From assembly GCA_015680685.1 (NCBI GenBank), contig MNCI01000135.1:213894-277893 (forward strand): 64,000 nt of DNA, read 5' to 3'. The DNA comes from Gnetum montanum. Lineage: Eukaryota; Streptophyta; Gnetopsida; Gnetales; Gnetaceae. Below are positions 54,627-64,000 of this stretch, piece after piece. Below the pieces are notes generated by a model. The model made no database searches, was not told the origin of the DNA, and was given only the letters and a program-made list of their open reading frames with translations. The translations under genes and the position numbers were made by a program. Position 1 is the stretch's first letter; the number at the start of each line of letters is the position of its first letter.

Positions 54627-55580
54627 TGAATGAGGAGCGGCAAGGTACCCTCTATGCCCAACCATATGAATTACAAACATTCACACATGATCCGGTCAAA
54701 TTCCATGGATGGGACTAGTTGTGGCATCTAGATCATTATGCCTTGATCATAGTTTGCTATCTTCCCACTTGGACTAGTGGTAGCTTTGTCACGTATGGTT
54801 TAGTCTAAAGTTAGACATATGATTCTTGATGTTGTTTTGGCCTTATGCTACTCCTAATAATAATAAAGAAATCATTTGTTTAAACTAATTAACAATGGAA
54901 GGTAAAGTCTAAACTAGCCTACGAGTGATGAGAGCCCATTTCTAGTTTGTCATACACACCTTGAACCCACGTATCTACTACTAGGATTACCGAATGCTAT
55001 GTTATTGGGTGAACCAAGTAATAACGATGCTAGGATTACCAAGTGAATATGTGTTTACGCTCAAAACTAGTTATGGTCATTTCGCCAATTCATTAACATG
55101 AATGGAAACGTAAATATTAACTAAGTACCTGAAACGTAAATTGCATGGAAAGTAAATTTATTATAAGTCAAAGTGCTACAATGAATAAAAATTAATCTTG
55201 ATCTTATTGTCGTTCATGGAATGTGTCTAGGTACATTTGACTTAGATCCACACTGTGGGCACTCACTGACTGTTCTCTAAGACTATGAAATAAAATTGTA
55301 AGAGTTTGGCTACTCTATTGCCCAAAGAATGCCATAAACACAGCTGTGAGTGTGTATTTATAGATTTTATTCTTGGGCTACGTTGGTGGGGCCTTGTCAA
55401 CACATCATTGCATGCGTCGACAGGGCCTTGAAAATGCAACATTTACATCAATGAGGCCAAGTTGATGGGGCCAAGATATTGGGACTAAGATATTGTGGCA
55501 AAGATATCAAAGCGAAGATATTGGGGTCGACCAAAAAGTTGACTTTTTATTAGATATCCTAGCCAACTGATGATTCATCA
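54627..55580 (-). repeat. 5' LTR of element A (954 bp)
   Basis: Starts TGAATGAGGAGCGG and ends GATTCATCA on the + strand; aligns with 41624-42664. It has fewer of the GGCCTCGTCGAC-type units, which explains the length difference. On the - strand the inner flank reads TGCCATTTCTGAGGATGGTGC (about 54606-54626) where the primer site should be; it differs from that of element B. Confidence 0.83.
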
Positions 55581-57639
55581 AGAGGAAAAGAATTTGTTAA
55601 AAAAATATTATACAAAATACATCATCAGAAATAAAACATCCATTGTTTGAATATTTAGTCCATATAATAACTTAAAGTCAACATTGATAACTTAACTTAT
55701 AAGAATAATTAATAACTTAACTTATTTCATTTTTTTATTTCAACTTGAAGATAATGTGATGTCATTCTTACCTTTCATTAGTGATCACATCAATATGGAA
55801 ATAGCCAAGTGAAAATATTTCATTTTATCATGTATGCTACATATAACTTATTGCTAATAAAACTAAAGCTTTGTTTGGGTTTGAAGCCATCTCTCCAAAA
55901 TCACCTCTCTCAAAAAAATTTTAAAACTATTTTGAATTCATTATTGCATTTGATTTTTTAATACCCTATTTTTATAGCTATAGTTTTACACTATTTTTGG
56001 ATTATCTATTTTGAAATCTTATTGCTATGTTTATTATTTAGATAAAAATGTTAAAGAATTAATACATTGTATTGACTTCTAATGTATTGACAATTACTAA
56101 AAATATTATATATGGAACATAATCTTTTACCTTGATTTCATTCATTATAGAAATTTATTTTAAAGATTTTCAATTTTCTTTCAAGATTCCTAATTAAGAC
56201 ATGAACCCCAAACTATATATTTATATAGTATTGTAGGTTGTACAATTATTTAAAACATCAATTTGATTTAAAATTTTCTTGTTCATTATATAATAAGCCT
56301 TCCATTCATTTTCAACATGTAGTATAATAAATTCCTATTATAATTTTGAAGCATTATAATCTCAAATATCTACATGTATCCACAACCTCAAGTTATATTT
56401 TATTTATCTAGATTTTATAATTTTTCTTATTAATGAAAAATGATAACATTGCTTTAATGCTATATAGTTGCAAAATGAACATGGTTCTTTAGTTTCATAA
56501 TCTCTTAGATAAGAAATTAATTTTTTATAGAATTTTTGAGAAGCTAACATGGTTCTTTATAGAATTTCTATTAAAGATCTTGCATATTGCAAGTTCAATT
56601 CTCATTAAAGATTATCAATTTCATCAAAGCTCTTGAGCAAATCATCAAAGATCATAAAGATAAGTACAAATCTTGATTCATAAGATGATAAAGATGTTTA
56701 AAACATCAAGCTTTAGTGTTTTTCTGCCATTTAAAGTTGCATTTACATGTATGTTTAGTTGTCACAAGTTGCCTATGCATCTTGTAGACCAGATTTCTTG
56801 ATTTTTTCAATCCTTATCATATATGTAATTCAAAATTGATCTTTCTAGTGTTAAGATCTTTTAGAAGCTTTTTAATTCAAAGTAAAATGATAGAAAATTA
56901 ATCAAGATTAGGCATTGAAAAAAGGAAAAATTTCATCAATCACTTGTCATCAACCTCGATGATAGTAATCGATAAGCATTGTTGATATCTCAATTCATAT
57001 TGCTCGGGTGATGTGTTGCAATATGTTTAAATTTTTAAAATATGGAAAAGATGTTGATCTTCATCGTGTCTAGTGATTTCTAGTGATATGCTCAAATTTC
57101 ATGCAAAAACAATCTATTTTCTTAGTGCTTTGGTGATCTCCAGTGATGAGTTAAAAGTGTATTAATCTACATTAATCTACCTGATCTCCAACGATATTGG
57201 CTAATTACAAATAAATTTCATGTTCATGTGTATACTTTGATGTCTGTATCATTTATTTTGATTTTATTTCAGGAACTAAAGATGTTTGGGTTTGCTTAAA
57301 TGTTTTTTTGTTTAATTTTGATATCCATAGTATATATGCTTCATGTGATTCCCAAGAAAAAGCCTTGCATTTCTATGAACTTTACAATGGTCTTTTTGAT
57401 GTTGTTTAACTAATTTGTGGAGATTTTAAGGTTAGAAAGTTCTTCATAAAGTTAGTCAAAAAATTAGTAATTGAATTGGAAAGCCATTATCTTTAGTAGG
57501 CATATTTATTGTTGTTTCTATAATTTTGTAGTCTACTCATGTTATTATTATTCATTTATGGATCCTTCTAAAAGATCATGTGATTAGTTAGAATAGATTA
57601 TTATATCTTTTTTTTTTCAGAAAATAATGATTCTCTTCA
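55581..57639. other. AT-rich, no gene recognised
   Basis: About 2 kb of very AT-rich DNA without long frames. Loose repeats such as CATCAAAGATCATAAAGAT occur at 56570-56700. No LTR or coding relic was identified. Confidence 0.5.
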
Positions 57640-58640
57640 TTACTTTCCTTAAGGTAATTAGGAATTATATACTTTTGACAAAAATTTTGGTGGTTTGGAT
57701 TTTTTTTCAACTTATCGTAAAGGAATATTGCTTGCTACTAAATGGATTTTAAGAGCTTTTCAAGGTGATGAAAGTTGAAAATTACTTATTAGATACTGAA
57801 CTAAATCTAGTTGTCTAGATAGCTCAAAAATTTAGTTTAATACTTGATGGAAAAATTAGGTTATTATTTTTGAAGAAATTAAAATTAGGGGATTAGTTGT
57901 GCTTTAATGCATTTGGATAACTTGGCAATAGATCAATTCTTATTTGCAATGATACCCTTTGCATCATTCATGGAACTCCATTAAATGGATGTGTCTCTGT
58001 GGGCTAGTTCTTGTGGAAATACTAGTATTTTAGTTGCACTTGATTATTACCTAAAAGGTATTAAATTAAATCATAAAAGAATTCTTCATGTTGTAGGATT
58101 TTCCTCTAATGCAACCCATCCTATGTCATTAAAATGGAAATAATTTCAAGCTAAATTCAATTGAAATAAAATAGATAAGGCCTCATGTCAAACTCTTTGT
58201 GATAGGTGTTTGGTTGTTTTCTTGAGATCTTTTTCTTAAATATCATCCTCTTTTCAAGATAATTGGGTTTGCTACGATGATGTTAAGATAGCTCATTTTT
58301 CTATTGCAAAAGATTAGCAGTGGTTTGATAGATAGAAAGCTCCTTCTAATATTTTTTAATCATAAATGGAACACAAATATTGAAAATGATTAGATACAAA
58401 GGTTTAACTTATGAAAATTGGATTTCAATTGAAAGTGAAACTTTTTGCTTGGTCTTTAGTATACATAGGCCTTCCTATTGGTCATTGATTGCAACTTCTT
58501 AATTTTAATATCTAGTTTGTCTAGTTTGCTGTCACGAAGACTCTATTGAATATGTTTTTGTTTCTTGTTTTTTTGCTCAACAAGCTTTGCAATGGTGTTT
58601 TTCAATTCCTAGATTTCAAAAATTTGAAAATTTGAAAATT
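57640..58640 (+). pseudogene. LINE ORF2 C-terminal relic (reverse-transcriptase end and zinc-binding module)
   Basis: Shifting between frames, the + strand reads FGGLDFFSTYRKGILLATKW, ILRAFQGDES (the GGLGI..LLAKW..W region after reverse transcriptase), later VKLFAWSLVYIGLPIGH and CCHEDSIEYVFVSCFFAQQA LQW, the zf-RVT finger. Stops are frequent, so this is an old L1-type copy. Its 3' end may be the A run at 59415-59425. It is not obviously close to LINE-1 or LINE-2. Confidence 0.6.
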
Positions 58641-60740
58641 CTTCTAGTTATGCCATTTATGTAGGAACAATAAATAATAATGGTACTTTAAATATTTTTG
58701 GTAATATGCTTGGGATTGATGTCCTATTTTGCATTTGGAAACACAAATGTAATGTGATATACAAGCGAGACTCTACAGTGTAGAGCTTCAATTTTGAGAT
58801 GACGTTAAATCTTTATATGATCTTTGTATTTCAAGTTCATGATAAGAGAAAGAAGTATTCTATGGAAATAAATTCTTCCTTCTCTTCATTATATGCATGG
58901 AAAGATGCTCCTTGCACTATTTCCCATTTTTTTCTAGAAGAATTTTGATTTTCTATCATTTGTAATTCAAAATATTTTTTCTGGTTTGCATTGATTTATA
59001 GGAAGCCTCTTGTTAAAAGTGAAAACTTGAAAGGGTGCTTTTAACAAAGGCAAAGGCTTGATCCTTTTCATATGCCAAAGAGGATGTTTTTCAAGATTGG
59101 CTAAAAGGATGAAAGCTAGTATTGGCACTCTTAAAATTGTTGAGTTTCTATTCTTTCTTAGTCCTTTTATTGGTGTTTTGAAGCTACAATATAATGCACT
59201 TTGTGTTTGGTTATTTTGATTATGAAGTAGTGTATCTTTGATATGGATTTACTATTTTTATTTTTTAATGAAATTTTTTTGAGGGTCTATGATAACAATC
59301 TCACCTCCCTTGTCATCCCCCTCCCCTCCATTCCTCCCCATCCCCCACCTCGCCACATATGTATACTTGAGATTTCTAATATAATTGTTTCAATATTGCA
59401 TTATTTCATCTTATCAAAAAAAAATAGAAAATGAAAATATACTAACATTGTGGATTGACACTTATCTACACTTATCTATGCTTTCTTTACTACTTTGAGA
59501 TGAGACCCTATCAAAAGTGCCTCATTTTTTGTAGCACAAAAAGGATAATCAAAGTGAACAAGGATTATACTAGTCAACTAGTTGAACTCATCTTTGGTGC
59601 TAGCACCTAGCTAGATTAGATATTATATATATATATCTATATGATTGAGAGTTAATATAAAAATTGAAAATGAATGCTCTAAGGATGGTATACAAGAAAC
59701 TAGACTTATGCTTTAAAGACAAACAATAAGTCCAAACAAATCCCAACATTCCACTATCATCATTTCCAATGTCTGCTTGCCTTGCACAGTATCATCCAAA
59801 TTTTTTTAAAGAGAAATAGTGGTATAACAATTGAGTATTTATAGTATAAAATTTTTTAGCTGAGAGTGTGCGAGGTAAGAAATGTTGAAAATGATAGTAG
59901 TGGATTGCTATGATTTGTTTGAACTTATTATTTATCTTTAAAGCACAAGTACATGGTCTTGTATATAGTTCTTAAAATATTCATTTTTAATTTTTATATT
60001 GACTCTTGGATATATAGATATATGTATTATATCTAATTTAGTTTATTATTGGCACATCTGCCTATACATCAGCCTCTTGTTTACTATTTCTCTCTTCATT
60101 CTTATAATTTGTTTATTTCTTTACTACTTTCTTTTCATTTCATGTTTTACTTTTATTAAAATCTTGCATGTCTTTATAGGTAATCATTTATTAAAGCGAG
60201 GGGATGAGACTTAATTTGGAGGTTATATTGTTGACAAAAGGTAAGGTTTTTTGCTTGACTCTTGGCTCATCATGTAGTGCTCACTTAGGAAAAACTCCAA
60301 TGATGAGGTTTTGCCATGGCCTCCTAGTGTATCCTTTGGTATATGGAGAATGAAATTGTCACACACATTTTGAAGGAATGTTTGTTTACAAAGACTATAG
60401 GTTGATTCATGCACATGTGAACTAGGATCCTATGGGATTAGTATTAGCTAATGATTATAGAAGGGTCCATCATTTAAAGACACTTTCATTAGATTTCATT
60501 ATGGATGGAGATCACCTTGGCGATTAGCTTGAGAAAAATGCTTGCACTGTTCATGAAAAGTGTGTAAACTCTTCCTATAAATATGTCTCAAAAGCATTCA
60601 CCAAATTTTACTTGTAGGAAAACATTCATGAATGCATGATGACAATGTTCAACACTTGTGGCTTCATGTAAGATGAGCTAATGTAGCACCCATAAATTGT
60701 TTGTCTAGATATGTGTACCCTATATTTTAAATGAACTTTA
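58641..60740. other. Nothing clearly recognised
   Basis: AT-rich sequence; 58641-59425 is probably the 3' tail of the LINE relic. 59640-59960 holds an imperfect inverted repeat: ATATATCTATATGATTGAGAGTT.. and CTTTAAAGACAAACAATAAG pair with CTTATTATTTATCTTTAAAG and ..TATATAGATATATG near 59930-60020. This could be a small non-autonomous DNA transposon (MITE). Confidence 0.45.
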
Positions 60741-61932
60741 TGATTAAAAAACCACCAAATCTGGGCTACTGCATCTTGACTACAAAATTTCCTAAGTGTC
60801 CGCATGAGGCCACTTTCTACAAATTTTGCTAAGTGCTAGGACTATGCTCTCCATTGCCCCAAAGTGTAGTTAGCCCAGTGAAGAGCATACTCACCTTCAA
60901 AAATAGATTTTTTGCAATTTTTCCTAAGTGTCATCATGAAGCAAGAAGTTGCAAATTTTTCTAAGTGTTGTGACTATGCTCTCCATTGCCTTAGAGCGTA
61001 GTCAACTCAGTAGAGAGCTTAGTTAACACCAAAGGGCAACTTTGCAAATTTTTCTAAGTGTCAAGTCAATAACTATCCCAACTGTCAAGTCAGTAACTTT
61101 GCCTTAGTGGAGAGTGTAGTTGGATGTAGTGTAGTGCCAACTATCCCACTACCATGTGGCATTTGATTTGCATTTTATGCTAACCCTAGGCCTATAAATA
61201 GCCCAGCCCTTGACGTTCTAGGGGTTGGCAAATTTGAAGGTGGGCAAATTTTGATTGTTCAAAAATTTGAAGGTGGAAAAATTTTTATTGTTGGAAAATT
61301 TGAAGTGCATTTGGCATTTTGGCAAGTCAAGGCATTGAAAAATTTCAAGTTAGCATTTGGCAAGGTTACACACTATCATAGCTCACTGCAGGACATCACA
61401 AACCACTACAGTCAATTGCACATTGTGGTGGCCAACCTAGCAAGCATAAATATCATGGTAGAATGTTAGTCTTCATGGCTAGACATCCCTGAGACTATGA
61501 CTATGTTGTCCACTATGATTTTTGTACACTGTGTACCTTCTCATCCCTTTTGAAGTTAATTATGGTCAACCCTAGTTAGGGTGGTGTTCTATTCTCTTGC
61601 TCTTTTTCTGTGCATTTTTAGCATTTTTACTTGCATTTTAAACATTTTACTTGTGTGTTCTGCTATTTTCATGCATAGGTATGCATTGATACCTTTGTTT
61701 TGCATTGAAACCCTTGAGTACGCTCACCCACCATTGACATTTTTAACACCGCGAACATCACTCGACGCTTAGCATTGTTTGGCATTACATTCTATAAGTT
61801 CCTATTTAATTGACAAGACCATTCTAGGCACCCTATCTCCACCTCTAGGAGGCCCTCATGTGGATGCGAGGTTAGGACTATACACCCATGGATCCCTTGG
61901 TATTCTAGCCATTGACATTTTTAGTCACTATA
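60741..61932 (+). repeat. 5' LTR of T2 (about 1,190 bp)
   Basis: Begins TGATTAAAAAACCACCAAAT and ends CACTATA; both ends align to T1 LTR ends though the terminal bases have decayed. TATA box CCTATAAATAGCCC near 61190-61203. Contains diverged GACTATGCTCTCC / GGAGAGTGTAG motifs. Confidence 0.8.
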
Positions 61933-61938
61933 GTTTTT

Positions 61939-61955
61939 TGGCGCTAGAAGGAGGG
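61939..61955 (+). promoter_or_regulatory. Primer-binding site of T2
   Basis: TGGCGCTAGAAGGAGGG lies a few bases after the LTR end and is the likely intact form of the mutated T1 site. Confidence 0.7.
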
Positions 61956-62405
61956 TTGATTCATTTCTCTCTTGTAGACTCCATTGGTCATTGTCTTGCG
62001 TGCTCTCTATATCACCATCGCTAGCTTCAAGTTGGTGTAGACCCAACACCCTTGTGGACCTACCATGTGTGGTAGTAGTTGGATCTTAGGCCAATACATG
62101 CATTTTTTACCAACCGATTGGTGTAGATTAGACCCCATCATTGGTTCCCCTAGAATCCCATGTAATAATCCCAAAGCATCCATTCCTACACTTAGCTAAA
62201 TTCTAGGCTCTCGATAGAGAGAGTAATTAGCTTGCAGTGTAGAAAGTGTAGTCTCCAGGCTTAGCTATTTTTCCACAGTCTTCGAAATTAGCTATTTTTT
62301 TTTTTTGCAATTTCTAGACTTAGCCATTTTTCTACAAATAGCAAAGTTAGTCATTTTCCTACTACTAGAAGCCTTTGCAATCCTCTCTTACAACTCAATT
62401 AGCAC

Positions 62406-64000
62406 CATGAATTCAAAATAGCCTTCGACATCAATCTCAAGCACACTCACTATCTTGCCTACTCAATAAGAAAATAGGATTGACCACCTTGCCAATTCTG
62501 CCATGGTAGAGCTGAGGCAATCCTTCTAGCTACATGGCCAAGATCTAGAGTATATTACACTAAATGATGAATAGTATATCTTCATCTGTGAAAAGATCTA
62601 GGAAAGTCTATTTGTAGACCACCTAGATATGGAAGCAAAGTGAGGTTATGATCTTGTCCACTAAAACAAACATGAGTACGTCCCTTCCTCTATTGACTTC
62701 ATTTCACTTATTGAACCCTACTAGTGGATCCTAGCCCAACTCATCTGAACAAGTGACATGAAGTAGGAATGGACTATGAGAAGCCCCTACATGGGAAGGA
62801 GGATGAGTTTGAAGCTAATTCTGAGCATGGGGACTCCTTCCACATCTACTTTTAGTGGACAACCCCTAGTCTAGCCCTCCTACAGTCCCATTCACCTATC
62901 TTTCTTGTGATAATTATAGCCCTAGCATCATCTTCCAAGTTAATGCCTATTGTAGCAACACACTAGATGCAACACATGTGTCAAGACATACTACCTCCAA
63001 TTAACTTGCCCTCTGTGGCATTTTTGCAACCTACCTAGCCATCTCTACTAGTAGCCATCATGCCTACCCAAACTTATGTTCACACTATGCATGTCTCTTA
63101 GCCTCAAACTACTCAAGCACCTTATGTCCTACCTATTTCATTGGTACCCTCAATAGTAGTCTAACTGACACACACATGGCTAGCCCTAATCATTGTGCCC
63201 ATAGCACAACCAACACAACAAGCATCTCATGTGGTCCCATAACCTGCAGCTAGGTCATGGACCATGCAACTAGCACAATGAGTAGCACAACTAGCATAGC
63301 CCACTACAACATCCCATAACTTGGATAAGGAATTCCAACTAATTCAAACACTGATAGAAGAGGTCAAGTAGCTCAAGGCCACCTCCTCCAAAATAGTTCA
63401 CATAGTGCACTTTTACTAGGATGATCTAATAAGTCCTACTATTCCATTGTTGACTCTACCAACTAGGGTCCTGTTGCCCCAATTCACCAAGTACAATGGT
63501 GAAGGGGACCCCAATGCCCACCTGGTGATGTTCTATTTTGAGTGTGTATTATTGTAGGCATGGCCACACACCATCATATGCATTTTTGCCATGTCACTCG
63601 TTAGCAAGGCACTAGACTAGTACCAAGTATTACCCAAGGCCTCTATCTCCTCTTTGGAGGATTTACTGAGTCAGTTTGTCATGCACTTCAAGTACAAATT
63701 AAAGCCTAAAATCATCCTTAACTAGCTCATGCAAATCAAGCAAGGCCATTTAAAGTTAATGTAGAAATTTATCCAATGTTGGAGTGCTTCATTGAATGAA
63801 ATCTGCGAGCCCATAGCAAAAACACACTTGCTAGCCATCTTCAAGGATGCAGTTAATGACTTCATCAAGTCAAAACTATACTACTTGGTCCTGTAGTCTT
63901 TGAGTCAAGCCTTTGCCCAAACCAAGAGCATATAGGATGTGGTGGAATCTAGTATGGACCCAACCTATGTGGCCTATAAGAACTCACATGCCAAAAGGGA
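62406..64000 (+). pseudogene. T2 gag, broken, continues past the window
   Basis: Starts MNSK.PSTSISSTL (62406) like T1 gag, then LEYITLNDE, EYVPSSIDFISLIEPY, a Pro/Gln-rich part with YVHTMHVSQPQTTQAPYVLP, and the capsid core from about 63465: LLPQFTKYNGEGDPNAHLVM, then F..SL.VSKALD.Y, ISSLEDLLSQFVMHFKYKL. This is the retrotransposon gag domain (GDPxAHL hallmark). At least ten stops. It shows what T1 gag lacks. Confidence 0.76.

Larger units (their letters stand above)
41624..55580 (-). mobile_element. Ty3/gypsy element A, split by element B
   Basis: LTRs at 41624-42664 and 54627-55580 share long runs (CCATGGATGGGACTAGTTGTGG and on). On the - strand: 5' LTR, gag N-part (54500 to 53663), element B insertion, gag C-part (46690 to about 45277), a long non-coding 3' section and the 3' LTR. 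Without B it is about 7.0 kb. No polymerase or integrase is present. Flanking 5-mers GAAGG (41619) and AGAGG (55581) match at only three of five bases, so the target duplication is uncertain. Confidence 0.82.
60741..64000 (+). mobile_element. Gypsy element T2, same family as T1, runs off the right edge
   Basis: The 5' LTR (60741-61932), primer site (61939-61955), 5' leader and gag align in order with T1 read on the - strand. The gag keeps the capsid core that T1 has lost. Many stops. Polymerase genes, if any, would lie beyond 64000. Confidence 0.85.

Noticed and set aside
41619-55585. Firm target duplication for element A (GAAGG / AGAGG)
   Set aside because: Only three of five bases agree, which is too weak to claim.

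Overview
The window looks like nuclear DNA of a seed plant with a very large, repeat-rich genome; a conifer or other gymnosperm is my inference, from a 29-kb intron and dense nested retroelements, and the sequence does not prove it. Only one host gene is supported. It is the 3' part of a GDT1/PAM71-type (UPF0016) membrane cation transporter on the + strand, with six consecutive coding exons at 8207-8303, 9658-9818, 38802-38867, 39050-39100, 39190-39294 and 39377-39442. Every junction is GT/AG and the frame is kept throughout. The 5' exons lie left of the window.

Layout. 1-6129: two Ty1/copia elements on the - strand; the left one (<1-2940) sits inside the reverse-transcriptase region of the right one (2941-6129). 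7150-8007: two tRNA-derived SINE-like repeats and a LINE fragment holding only the ORF1/ORF2 junction. 9819-38801: the giant intron. It contains a LINE 3' end (about 11900-13375), an endogenous caulimovirid (about 13480-16212, resuming 28729-29800), a ~5.9-kb LINE (LINE-1) inserted into the caulimovirid zinc finger with a 16-bp target-site duplication, a 6.6-kb Ty3/gypsy element (T1) inserted into that LINE with a 5-bp duplication, a decayed gypsy gag-protease fragment (30740-33060), a second gypsy LTR-gag (33079-34545, + strand) and a 5'-truncated LINE (LINE-2, about 34560-37315).

39443-64000 is intergenic. It holds more SINE-like repeats, gypsy element A (41624-55580) split by its relative B (46691-53657), an AT-rich stretch with a LINE reverse-transcriptase-end relic (57640-58640), and the left part of T2 (60741 to the window end, + strand), a second copy of the T1 family.

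Three themes stand out. Insertions are nested to four levels inside one intron, with target duplications that fix the order of events. The gypsy elements whose two LTRs are both visible carry gag (and protease in two of three) but no reverse transcriptase, RNase H or integrase, so they look non-autonomous. Two LINEs share an extra domain after the ORF2 zinc-binding module, followed in one by a coiled coil, and a third LINE 3' end also codes a coiled coil. All element genes are broken by stops and frameshifts; only the host gene looks functional. Two single-N positions (17341 and 33787) each sit between exact or near-exact ~50-bp direct copies and look like unmerged contig overlaps.
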